Shown here: piece by piece, positions 7,509 to 15,362 of the stretch
Numbering within the stretch: position 1 is the stretch's first letter
How the letters are laid out: every line of letters starts with the position of its first letter
DNA from: Terriglobia bacterium
GTDB lineage: Bacteria > Acidobacteriota > Terriglobia > UBA7540
DNA: 41,796 bases
Assembly: GCA_030038235.1 (NCBI GenBank)
Contig: JASHPE010000430.1
Coordinates: 1 to 41,796, forward strand
Direction: 5' to 3'
Notes under the pieces: generated by a model
The model's input: only the letters and a program-made list of their open reading frames with translations
The model's database searches: none
Told to the model about the DNA's origin: nothing
Translations under genes and position numbers: made by a program

Positions 7509-9284
7509 ATGCTCCAGGAAATCCACATTCAGAACTACGCTGTGGTCGAGAGCCTGACCGTCGAGTTTCACCCCGGCTTCAACGTTCTCACCGGCGAGAC
7601 CGGCTCCGGCAAGTCGATTCTGGTTGACGCGCTGGACCTCGCGCTCGGGGGACGCGCGTCGCCGGACGTGATCCGTACCGGAGCCGACCGCGCCACCGTC
7701 ACCGCGGTCTTTCGGGCCGAGGCCAGCGGGCGGCGCGGGGCCAAGCCTCCATGGCGAGACTGGTTGGAACGCTACGGCGTCCGCGGAGAGGCTGAACTGG
7801 AGATCATCCTGCGGCGCGAAATTCAAGCCGGAGGGCGCAGCCGGCTGCTGGTGAACGACGAGCCGGTCACGCTGGCGGCGGCCAAAGAGCTGGCGCCGCT
7901 GTTGGTGGAGATCCACGGTCAGGGCGAACACGCCTCGCTGCTGGTGCGCGAGTCTCAACTCGATCTGCTCGATGCTTTTGCCCGCAACGCGGAGCGTCTG
8001 GATGAAGTAGCCGGACTCTACGCACGACGCCGGGAACTTGAGCGCGAGTGGGTCAGCCTGAATCAGAGCGAGCAGGAGCGTCTGCGGGCGCTCGATTTGC
8101 TTCGTTTTCAGGTGGACGAGCTTGCGGCTGCGCGACTCGAACCCGGTGAAGATCAGCAGCTTGAGTCCGAACGCGCTGTGCTGTGCAATCTGGAGAAAGT
8201 GAGAGCTGCAGCGGCGGCAGCGCACGCGGCGATTTATGAAGACGAAGGCGCCGCGCTGGCGCGCCTTGACGCGGCGGAGGGGGCTCTTGATGAGCTCGGG
8301 CGTTACGACCCCGCCTTTGAGTCGCACCGGGAATCCCTGACCGCGGCGCGCGTCGCCATAGACGAGTTGGCCCGCGCCCTCGGTGATTATCTCGGCAGGC
8401 TTGAAGCCGATCCTGCGCGCTTGGAGGAACTCGAGGACAGACTGGCACAGCTCGACCGGCTGAAGCGCAAGTATGGCGGCACAACCGAGGAGATGCTGGC
8501 GTTCGCGGAGCGTGCCCGCGCTGATTTGGCTCGTCTCGAGAATCGCGATGAGCGTCGCGCAGAAGTCCGTCGCGAATTGGAAACGGCTGCCGGGAATTAT
8601 CGCAAGGCCGCCGAAGTTCTCTCGCGGGATCGCCGCGAGGCTGCGCTGCGCCTTGCCAGGGAGGTCCACCGCGAACTGGCGCAGCTCGGCATGGACAAAG
8701 CACGGTTCGCAGTGACCTTCGACGACGCGCCCGCCGCGCGCGCCGTCGACGCTGCCGGTTCGGCTGCGGGAGGCGAGAGTGAAGTCGCGGCTTCGGCCGG
8801 AGGTCCCAGGGGAATCGATCGCATCGCCTTCCTGGTGTCGCCAAATCCGGGCGAGGACTTGCGCCCGCTCGATCGCGTTGCTTCGGGCGGCGAGATTTCG
8901 CGGCTGATGCTGGCGCTGAAGACGGTGATTGCCGGGGCTGCGGCGCGCGAAAGCGATCGCGCTTCGCGCACCCTGGTGTTTGACGAAGTCGACGCGGGAA
9001 TCGGCGGGCAAGTCGCGGAGTGCGTGGGCGAGCGCTTGAAGCGCTTGGCGAAAGAGAATCAGGTGCTCTCGGTTACCCATCTTCCCCAGATCGCCTGCTT
9101 CGGCGATCACCACTTCTGTGTGGAGAAGGTCCAGCGAGGCGGAAGAACCTTCGCCGAAGTGCAGTATCTCGAAGCCGACCGCGAACGCGCTGCAGAACTC
9201 GCGCGCATGCTCTCGGGACGTCAAATCACCGCGGCGGTCCTGGAACACGCCGCCGCAATGCTGAAGCAGGGCGCGCGCCGATGA
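7509..9284 (+). CDS. recN: DNA repair protein RecN (SMC-like ATPase)
   Basis: The protein has 591 residues, close to the family length. RecN is a cytoplasmic SMC-like ATPase that acts at double-strand breaks during recombinational repair. The Walker A motif GETGSGKS is at residues 29-36, after the typical start MLQEIHIQNYAVVESL. The ABC signature SGGEISRLMLALK is near residue 460 and the Walker B LVFDEVDAGIGG near 490, followed by VLSVTHLPQIACFGDHH. The middle (about 160-400) is Glu/Arg/Leu-rich coiled coil, shorter than in true SMC proteins. It is read from the same strand as nadE, 39 bp downstream, and is convergent with the DsbA-like gene. An antisense frame over this gene and nadE is also open but is a codon-usage artefact. 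Confidence 0.96.
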   Translation: MLQEIHIQNYAVVESLTVEFHPGFNVLTGETGSGKSILVDALDLALGGRASPDVIRTGADRATVTAVFRAEASGRRGAKPPWRDWLERYGVRGEAELEIILRREIQAGGRSRLLVNDEPVTLAAAKELAPLLVEIHGQGEHASLLVRESQLDLLDAFARNAERLDEVAGLYARRRELEREWVSLNQSEQERLRALDLLRFQVDELAAARLEPGEDQQLESERAVLCNLEKVRAAAAAAHAAIYEDEGAALARLDAAEGALDELGRYDPAFESHRESLTAARVAIDELARALGDYLGRLEADPARLEELEDRLAQLDRLKRKYGGTTEEMLAFAERARADLARLENRDERRAEVRRELETAAGNYRKAAEVLSRDRREAALRLAREVHRELAQLGMDKARFAVTFDDAPAARAVDAAGSAAGGESEVAASAGGPRGIDRIAFLVSPNPGEDLRPLDRVASGGEISRLMLALKTVIAGAAARESDRASRTLVFDEVDAGIGGQVAECVGERLKRLAKENQVLSVTHLPQIACFGDHHFCVEKVQRGGRTFAEVQYLEADRERAAELARMLSGRQITAAVLEHAAAMLKQGARR

Positions 9285-9310
9285 ATTCTGTTGTGGGCTA
9301 TGCGCAGAGC

Positions 9311-10492
9311 CTATCGTGACGCCCGGGGCGACGATTGTTTCGCTTCCGCCAGCGCATCCTCGACGGCCTGGACGAATATTTCGGGAGGAGGCCCGGGAAA
9401 GTAGCGGCCGTTAATGTAGAGCGTCGGAGTCTGGTTGACGCCCAGGTCCTCGCCTTCCTGGCGTCCCTCGTCCACACGGGCTTTGCTGGCCTGTGAATCG
9501 TAGCAACCCCCCAGCTTGCCCGAGTCAAGACCCACCTGCTGCCCATAGCTGAGGAGCAAATCGCGCACCTGCGCCGAGTTCGCCTGCACGGCGTCCACGT
9601 CGTTCTGATGCTGGAAGATCAACGTGCGGTAAGGCACGAACTTGGAAGGATCGATTTGGTACGCGCATTCGTTGGCGATGGCGCCGTATCGCGACCACTC
9701 GTGCATCGGCAGCGGGAACTCCTTGAACACGATCCGCACCTTCGACGCGTACTTCGGCATGAAATCGCTTTCCAGGTACTGATGCAGGCGCGCGCAGGAC
9801 GGGCATTCGAGATCGGCGTACTCCACAATGGTCACAGGCGCGTCTGCCGCACCCTGGGTAGGCTGATCCTTTAGCGAGATCGTGCGCAGGACCTCTTTTC
9901 GCGGGTCCACGTTCAGCCGGTAAATGTCGTTGCTCAGGGTCATGAATTTCTTGTCGTCGGTCACAAAGAAATTCAATGTGTTGCTGTGGGTCCCGTCGCT
10001 CGCCGTCACCTTGGTGGTGAGGAAACCGGGATATTTCGAGGGCGCCAAATCGGTGGCCGTCACGCTCAGGTCGGCATGAAGCTTGAACTGCTCGCGGATC
10101 ACTTGCGTCACGGCGGCGGGATCGGCGTTGCCGCCCAGAGGAACGAGCGGACCCATCAACAGATAACGTCCGTCTTTGGAAACCGTAAGCGGCTGGTCTT
10201 TGCTTTGCTTTCCGTCATTGCTGGTGATGGTCGCCTGGTAGAAGTCCGGATCGGCTGAAGGCGCGAAATCACTCAGCGACAGTTGCGTGGTGCTGACCAC
10301 CCCAAAGCGCTCGCGAACAAAGTTCACCACCTTCTCGCGGGACGGCGGCTCGGCTTTGGTCGTGGAGGCCGAGGCGTGAGCGGGCCTGGCGGAGGTTTTC
10401 CCCACCGGGGGCGTGGTCTGCGCCCCCAAAGCCGCCAGTATGGCGACAAACATACCGCAGGCCGCAACTGCCGCGTTCCTTAAACTCTTCAT
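9311..10492 (-). CDS. exported DsbA-like thioredoxin-fold oxidoreductase with duplicated N-terminal domain
   Basis: The protein has 393 residues from ATG 10492. That start gives a signal peptide (MKSLRNAAVAACGM... AALGAQ), and GGAG lies 11 bases upstream; upstream in-frame codons give no signal peptide. Residues 51-121 and 125-194 are two copies of one domain. Each has an REKVV/AAVTQ helix, 'DFAPSADPDFY' or 'DLAPSKYPGFL', then a two-strand unit ending in 'DGRYLLMGP' or 'DKKFMTLSN'. The C-terminal part is a DsbA/thioredoxin_4 domain with active site CPSC (230-233) in EYADLECPSCARLH, and the cis-Pro loop NQTPTLYINGRYF. It probably forms or isomerises disulfides in exported proteins. The duplicated region may serve for dimerisation or substrate binding, which is inference. 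No DsbB partner is adjacent. Confidence 0.87.
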   Translation of the reverse strand: MKSLRNAAVAACGMFVAILAALGAQTTPPVGKTSARPAHASASTTKAEPPSREKVVNFVRERFGVVSTTQLSLSDFAPSADPDFYQATITSNDGKQSKDQPLTVSKDGRYLLMGPLVPLGGNADPAAVTQVIREQFKLHADLSVTATDLAPSKYPGFLTTKVTASDGTHSNTLNFFVTDDKKFMTLSNDIYRLNVDPRKEVLRTISLKDQPTQGAADAPVTIVEYADLECPSCARLHQYLESDFMPKYASKVRIVFKEFPLPMHEWSRYGAIANECAYQIDPSKFVPYRTLIFQHQNDVDAVQANSAQVRDLLLSYGQQVGLDSGKLGGCYDSQASKARVDEGRQEGEDLGVNQTPTLYINGRYFPGPPPEIFVQAVEDALAEAKQSSPRASR

Positions 10493-10629
10493 AAGTGCTG
10501 TCGCTCCGTTTCCCGCAACGCTAAAATGGCCCTGCCGCTCGAGGATGAACCGAGACCCCTCTGATCGTTGACGGAACCTTGATTGTAACGAAGGGTGGAC
10601 TCCCAAATCAACAACGCACCACTTCCTTT

Positions 10630-10697
10630 GCTGTAGCGCCGTCCTCACCGGCGATTACCTGGCGCGATGGCGCCGGTGGGGACACCGGCGCTACAGC
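10630..10697. repeat. REP-like palindromic element
   Basis: GCTGTAGCGCC (10630-10640) and GGCGCTACAGC (10687-10697) are perfect inverted 11-mers. Inside them CTCACCGGCG and CGCCGGTGGG also pair, so the whole segment can fold into one long GC-rich hairpin with a short asymmetric bulge. It lies in the gap between the Wzz gene's 3' end and the DsbA-like gene, and looks like a dispersed genomic palindrome. It could also limit read-through. Confidence 0.7.
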
Positions 10698-10798
10698 ATA
10701 TGATGCCATACGACTATTCGGTGCTGCCTGCAATCGTTAACCGGCCCAAAGGTCGCCGCTCAGTGCAGTCTTCAAGTACAGGCGTCCCATGCCATACA

Positions 10799-12499
10799 TC
10801 AAGCCGAGACTTTGGCCGCCGCGGCCCCTCCTGCGGGCAATGCCCGCTGCTTGCGGCGCCGCCAGAATCTACCACGGCCATTGTTCCCAGAGCCGTGCTC
10901 AACGCCAATCGAAGGCACCAGCGCCAGAATGGGCAGGCCAAGGTAGAATTCCACGTCCTTCTCGTCGCGGAGCGACTTGTCGCCCAGTTCGAAGACCGCG
11001 GCCACAATCATGCCGATGACCAGGCCGGCGCCCAAGCCACCCAGAGCGAACTGCCACCAGACGGGGAAAGATGGGTGCTGCGGCAGATCGGGGGCGTCCA
11101 GCTCGCGGAACGTCTCGCCTTGCCCCTGGCTCTCGAGATTCACCGACATCTGCGAGGCGTCGCGGTTGGCAAGCAGCGTGTTGTAGAACTTCAACGCAGC
11201 GTCGTGTCCCAGCGACAGTTTGTTGTACTCCTCCTCGACCTCCGGGCTCACCTGCAATCGCCCCTCGTAGCCCTTCACCTGCTGTTGCAGCTTCTCCTGT
11301 TCCTTGGTTTTCTGGTTGATGAAGATGTCGTCTTGCTTGAGCGTGGCGCGCAACTGCTGGATCGAGGCAGGAACTATCTGGCTGCCGGACCCTGGCGCTC
11401 CTGTCGCAGGAACTCCGGCACCCGGAGCGGCGCCCTCGGCCGTCACTGCCGGGCCGGATTTCGATGCGGCCGGGCCCGTTGCACCGGAGGCTACAGAACT
11501 GGCCGATCCTGCGGGGGCCGGTGAAGATGAAGAGCCCGAGGGCGATGAGCCGGCCGACTGGGCGTCAATCTGCTTTTGGAGCTCCGCGATGTCTCTCTTG
11601 AGCTTCACGACGTCCGGGTAATCATCCGTGTAGCGCCCCCGATCGATGGCCAGGGTATCTTTCATCTTCGCGAGCTGGTCTTTCATGACCGCCAGGTTAT
11701 TCGCGTCCTCAGGGCTCGCCGCGCTCGCCTTCCACTCGGACTCCTGCTCGGAAAGCAAGGACTGTTCGTAGGCCCGGTTTTGCTGCGCCCGGTTGATCTG
11801 GTCCGTAACCGCTACAAGTTGGGTGTTCAGGCTGGCCAGCACCTGAAGATTGGCCTGGCTGTCATTGGGAAGGGCGCCCAGATTCTTGGCCTTGAAGGCA
11901 GCCATGGCGGCATCCTGGGCATCGAGCTGCCGCTTGGCATCGTCAAGTTGGCTGGTGATGAACTCCGTAGTGCCCTTTGCGTCCTGCTCGTGCTGCTGAA
12001 GGTTCTCCGCCATAAACATCGAGGTCAGCTCTGTGCAGACCTGCTGGGCCAGGCGAGGGTTGTCCGCAGTGAAATCCACGCTAAATCCCGGGATCGGCTC
12101 CTTCTGGTTACTCTTGACGTTCGTGTCCTCGAAGGCGGTTTCCTTGACCTTGATGGCCTTGCGCATCTCGTCGACGGCTTCTTCCATCGACCCCCTTCTC
12201 TCGCTCCCGTAAAGGTCGTAGCGCTCGATCAGAGGCTGCAGTTGCGAGCGGCTTTCAATGCGCTCTTCCATGGTCGCGAGCCGGATGAACAAGTCGTCCG
12301 GGGTGACGGCCGGCACCAGGCTCTCAGGCACGGTGGGGCGTTCGATCAAGATGAGGCTTTCAGAGGTATATTCAGGCGTGAGCACCAGCGAAACAACGAA
12401 GCCGAGCGCTGCGCCGATAAGCGCGGGCACGAGAATCACGCGCAGACGCCGCCGCGCAATCTTCATGTAGTCGTCAAAACCCAATTCCCGAGTTGCCAT
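10799..12499 (-). CDS. Wzz/GumC-type polysaccharide co-polymerase without kinase domain
   Basis: The protein has 566 residues and is an inner-membrane polysaccharide co-polymerase of exopolysaccharide export. Transmembrane segment 1 is at about residues 18-38 (ILVPALIGAALGFVVSLVL), followed by the Wzz motif TPEYTSESLILIERPTVPES. A long periplasmic coiled coil contains an Ala/Gly/Ser/Pro-rich insert (about 325-375). The GNVR-like region 'ALKFYNTLLANRDASQMSVNLESQ' precedes transmembrane segment 2 (about 484-507). The conserved 'DKSLRDEKDVEFYLGLPILALVP' follows, and then only a 35-residue Arg-rich tail. There is no Walker A, so the autokinase domain found in Wzc/BY-kinases is absent. The gene starts 34 bp after the Wza-type gene and is evidently co-transcribed with it. 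Confidence 0.93.
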   Translation of the reverse strand: MATRELGFDDYMKIARRRLRVILVPALIGAALGFVVSLVLTPEYTSESLILIERPTVPESLVPAVTPDDLFIRLATMEERIESRSQLQPLIERYDLYGSERRGSMEEAVDEMRKAIKVKETAFEDTNVKSNQKEPIPGFSVDFTADNPRLAQQVCTELTSMFMAENLQQHEQDAKGTTEFITSQLDDAKRQLDAQDAAMAAFKAKNLGALPNDSQANLQVLASLNTQLVAVTDQINRAQQNRAYEQSLLSEQESEWKASAASPEDANNLAVMKDQLAKMKDTLAIDRGRYTDDYPDVVKLKRDIAELQKQIDAQSAGSSPSGSSSSPAPAGSASSVASGATGPAASKSGPAVTAEGAAPGAGVPATGAPGSGSQIVPASIQQLRATLKQDDIFINQKTKEQEKLQQQVKGYEGRLQVSPEVEEEYNKLSLGHDAALKFYNTLLANRDASQMSVNLESQGQGETFRELDAPDLPQHPSFPVWWQFALGGLGAGLVIGMIVAAVFELGDKSLRDEKDVEFYLGLPILALVPSIGVEHGSGNNGRGRFWRRRKQRALPAGGAAAAKVSA

Positions 12500-12533
12500 T
12501 CAAACCTCTTCTTTCGCTCCCAGGTCGGCGTCA

Positions 12534-13184
12534 TTAAGGCACCACGATGGTGTCTCCGGGCAGAAGCCGGATGTTCTGCGCCGTCTTCTTGCCCTTTACG
12601 ACTTCCTTGTAATTAAACGGATACTTCGTCTGCTGCCCGTTTGCCTGCCGTAATACATAAACCTTCTTGAGATTGGCGAATGGCGTGAAACCGCCGGCGC
12701 TCGACAAGCCCTGCAGCACGGTCATTCCCGGTTCCAAGGGGTACGTGCCTCCACGGTTCACCTCGCCAGTGATATAGAAGCGCTGGCTGTTCACCTGCGT
12801 GATGATTACCGCGACTTGGGGAGAATCGATGAACTTTTTCAAACCCTCCGTCAAGTCCGCCGTCAGGGCGCTTGCCGTAAGACCGGCCGCCTGGACATCG
12901 CCGAGAAGGGGCAGGGAAATCTTGCCGTCCGGCCGCACCGGCACCGCCGCCGAGACGTCAGGCTCTTTCCAAACCTGAACCGCCAGTACGTCCCCGGGCG
13001 AGATCACATACCCGGTCTCGGCCGGTTGAACCGGCGGCTTCTCATCACTCTTGGCCGCCGGAGCCGGCGCGGTTTGATCACTCTTGGCGGGCGGCGTCTC
13101 CGCCTTCTGCGAATAAGCTGCCGGAGCCAAGCTTAGTCCTACGAGAACAATCGCCAACCTTATCAGGACCCTGCCACGACCCAT
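12534..13184 (-). CDS. Wza-type polysaccharide export lipoprotein-like protein (Poly_export, SLBB)
   Basis: The protein has 216 residues from ATG 13184. This start has GAGGAG about 8 bases upstream and gives a signal peptide (MGRGRVLIRLAIVLVGLSLAPAAYSQ). The frame stays open upstream to 13421, but that part reads as low-complexity basic sequence. After a Pro/Ala/Lys linker, the Poly_export domain begins at YVISPGDVLAVQVWKEPDVS and continues 'VPVRPDGKISLPLLGDVQAAGLTASALTADL'. One SLBB domain follows: 'RFYITGEVNRGGTYPLEPGMTVLQGLSSAGGFTPFANLKKVYVLR'. The C-terminus ends in LLPGDTIVVP. No lipobox Cys is visible, so it is probably a short, non-lipidated outer-membrane export component. It heads an operon with the Wzz-type gene. 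Confidence 0.92.
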   Translation of the reverse strand: MGRGRVLIRLAIVLVGLSLAPAAYSQKAETPPAKSDQTAPAPAAKSDEKPPVQPAETGYVISPGDVLAVQVWKEPDVSAAVPVRPDGKISLPLLGDVQAAGLTASALTADLTEGLKKFIDSPQVAVIITQVNSQRFYITGEVNRGGTYPLEPGMTVLQGLSSAGGFTPFANLKKVYVLRQANGQQTKYPFNYKEVVKGKKTAQNIRLLPGDTIVVP

Positions 13185-13617
13185 GAAATCGCTCCTCGCC
13201 TCGGCGTAACCGGCTAAAAAAATGTTAGCTGACCGCGATTCGATTGGCAATGCCCGATTCCTCAGAAATACAGGATGCCCTGCGAGTCCTAAAGGCTTCA
13301 AAGCGGGAGATTTCGGTCGCCGGGGACTGTATCGGCTGCGCCCCCCTGAAGAAACGCGTCTAGGGATGTCGCTGATTCTGAATCGCATGGCAGCTTCGTT
13401 CGTATGGCACATTCTACTCATCGTCGACCCTGTCGATCTGTCGATGGAGTAATCGGGTGATCTGCTTCGTATCCCATAATGTTAACTCACCCCGGCCTGT
13501 GCCGGACCCGAGCCCGTATGATGGCTGAGAAACCGGCGAACTGACCCATTGACGGTGCGACACAACCGGAAAACTGCGTTGGAGGCGTCTGACGCGATCG
13601 ACGGCGATCCTTTTGCG
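13185..13617. other. non-coding upstream region of the export operon
   Basis: No credible gene is seen in this stretch on either strand. It lies upstream of the Wza-Wzz operon and between that operon and the repeat array at 13618-14133, so it should carry the operon promoter. I could not pick a convincing one by eye. The short direct repeat GTCGACCCTGTCGATCTGTCGATGG near 13425-13446 is the only internal repetition noted. Confidence 0.35.
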
Positions 13618-14133
13618 AAAAAAGGGCCATTTTTGAGGCTTAGCAGACTGAAACAAAAGGAGATAACCACAATGGGTTTGGCGTTGGGAACTTCGGGCAT
13701 AAGCGACTGAATGCATTGGAATTAACTGCAATGGCTTTGCTGGCTTTGGAGAGTAAGAAACAACTACTCTTTCGCCAAAAAACGGCCTTTTTTCGGGGTT
13801 AAGATGCTGAAAACACGAGAGATAAGCACAGTGGGTTTGGAGAGCCCGATTTTGCGGATAAGTTGCTGAATGTATTTGAGTTAACCGCAATGGGTTTGGG
13901 TGGCTTTGGAGGCGGGCGTATCCGGCAGGTAGCGAGGAGGCGTCGGAATGAGAAATTCTTGAATCCGCCTCGGGAGACGCCCAATTCGAGTGGGAGACAC
14001 CCATTTCATCGAAAAATGGCCGTTTCTTGTCGCTAAGTTGCTCAAAACAGGCTTGATAGGCCTGTCGGGTTCGCTCACCTCGGTTTTTGGGATAAATATC
14101 TGAAGCTACGAGGGTTAACCCTGTCGGGTTCGC
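13618..14133. repeat. three degenerate copies of a 123-bp repeat (six half-units)
   Basis: Three copies, each 123 bp with no internal indels, lie at 13618-13740, 13777-13899 and 14011-14133. Each copy opens with a short A-run, GGCC and T-run palindrome (AAAAAAGGGCCATTTTT type). It then has two related half-units about 59 bp apart, each containing TAA-N(5)-CTGAA and ending in (A/G)TAAnCnCAATGGGTTTGG or the variant TCGGGTTCGCTC in copy 3. The segment is visibly more AT-rich than its neighbours. A 265-codon frame on the minus strand stays open through it, because spacers of 36 and 111 bp preserve the frame. The half-unit offset of 59 bp is not a multiple of three, and differences between copies 1 and 2 are mostly amino-acid-changing, which argues for a DNA element rather than a protein. 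Confidence 0.7.
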
Positions 14134-14304
14134 TCGGGTTCGCTCGGCAAAACGGTGTCCAGTAAGCGGCACAGAGCCATTGGAATGAGCGAAGCTCAGC
14201 CCGTTTGGCATGGAAGAACTACGATATCACAGGGCGGCCGAAAAGTCAATAGAAAAAAATCAGAACCCGTCAGTGCTGTCAGCGCTCTTTAACTCGATCC
14301 GAGC

Positions 14305-15255
14305 CTAAACCGGCTCATGGACCCGCTGCGCGTAGACCGCCACGCGGTCGCGTCCTTCGCGTTTGGCGCGGTAAAGAGCCTGGTCGGCGGCAGCAAGCAG
14401 CGCCTCGCCCGTGGTTCCGTGTTGCGGAAAGCATGCGACCCCCACCGAGACGGTAGTCGACGCGAGGCCCTTACCTTCCCACGCCACGGTGGACTGACCG
14501 ATCGCCTGCCGCAGCTCATCGGCGCGGCGCGAGGCGACATCGAGCGGCATCCCGGGCAGGATCAGCACAAACTCCTCCCCCCCATATCGGCAAGTGACGT
14601 CTTCACGCCGAGTGTGCGTCTCGAGCATCGCACCCAGATGGTTCAGCATGGCGTCGCCGGCGGCATGGCCGTGCGTGTCGTTGAAATCCTTGAAATAGTC
14701 CAGGTCCAGCATCAGCACGCCCAAGGGCTCGTGTCCGTGCTCGGCTCGCCGCAATTCACGCCCGAGCGCCTCTTCGAGGTAGCGGCGATTGAACAAACCG
14801 GTCAGAGGATCGCGAATCGCCTGTTCCCGTAGCGCCTCCCGCGCACGCGTCAGTTCCTCCTGCACGGCGACGATGCGCTCGCCTGCGAACAGGCGGGCGT
14901 GCAGCTCCTCACGGCTGAAAGGCTTGGTCAGATAGTCATCGGCGCCGGCGCCCAGGCCTTCGATCAGGTCGCTCTCGTGGGTCTTGGCCGTGAGCAACAG
15001 GATGTAGACGTAAGGGCGGTCCTTCTGCTGGCGCAACTCGCGGCAGACGGCGAGGCCATCCTTGCCGGGCATCATCCAATCGAGGATGGCGAGCTTGGGC
15101 GCGTCATCCGCCTGCAGAACCTTCCAGGCCTCCTCACCATCGCGTGCCAGGACAGGCTGGTATCCCCACTTGGTAAGCATCACCTCAACCAGGCGCAAAG
15201 AAGTGGGATCGTCTTCGGCAATCAAGACCCGGATCTTTGGAGCTTCGTCGGCCAC
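14305..15255 (-). CDS. response regulator with diguanylate cyclase output (REC-GGDEF)
   Basis: The protein has 316 residues and makes cyclic di-GMP from two GTP. The receiver domain (8-125) is complete: acidic pair E14-D15-D16 in LIAEDDP, phosphoacceptor Asp59 in AILDWMMPGKDG, Thr in LLLTAK and Lys in LTKPF. A helical linker (120-150) leads to the GGDEF domain. That begins at DPLTGLFNRRYL, has the metal-binding DLDYFKDFNDTHGH, and has an intact active site GGEEF at 225-229. Arg216-Glu-Asp219 (RRED) lies exactly five residues before it, matching the RxxD inhibitory site, so product inhibition is expected. The start is GTG at 15255. It lies 107 bp downstream of the HD-GYP gene on the same strand, with an 11-bp perfect hairpin in the gap. 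No histidine kinase is adjacent. Confidence 0.95.
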   Translation of the reverse strand: MADEAPKIRVLIAEDDPTSLRLVEVMLTKWGYQPVLARDGEEAWKVLQADDAPKLAILDWMMPGKDGLAVCRELRQQKDRPYVYILLLTAKTHESDLIEGLGAGADDYLTKPFSREELHARLFAGERIVAVQEELTRAREALREQAIRDPLTGLFNRRYLEEALGRELRRAEHGHEPLGVLMLDLDYFKDFNDTHGHAAGDAMLNHLGAMLETHTRREDVTCRYGGEEFVLILPGMPLDVASRRADELRQAIGQSTVAWEGKGLASTTVSVGVACFPQHGTTGEALLAAADQALYRAKREGRDRVAVYAQRVHEPV

Positions 15256-15316
15256 GAGGGTTCTCAGGAGCGAATGGAGTCTGGGACTCTCAACAAAGTG
15301 AGCGGTGTCCTCAAAT

Positions 15317-15342
15317 CAGACGTAGGGGCCGCCCTACGTCTG
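15317..15342. repeat. perfect 11-bp inverted repeat between the two c-di-GMP genes
   Basis: CAGACGTAGGG (15317-15327), loop GCCG, then CCCTACGTCTG (15332-15342). It lies in the 107-bp gap between the HD-GYP gene and the GGDEF gene. There is no U-run on either strand, so a classical terminator is unlikely. An mRNA processing or stabilising hairpin, or a dispersed palindrome, fit better. Confidence 0.65.
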
Positions 15343-15362
15343 GCACGAGGGCGCAGTACAGG

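Noticed and set aside
5820..9248. 1142-codon open frame on the minus strand over nadE and recN
   Set aside because: It is fully antisense to two well-supported genes, is Arg/Ala/Gly-rich without any family motif, and is explained by the GC-rich codon usage of the plus strand.
11576..12616. 346-codon plus-strand frame opposite the Wzz gene
   Set aside because: It is antisense to a strongly supported gene and carries no motif.
13618..14133. Possible CRISPR array
   Set aside because: Repeats are 123 bp, degenerate, only three in number, with spacers of 36 and 111 bp; no cas genes are present.
13414..14211. 265-codon minus-strand open frame across the repeat array
   Set aside because: Not called as a gene: half-units recur at a 59-bp offset (out of frame) and differences between copies are mostly non-synonymous. 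Kept as a repeat and discussed as a finding.
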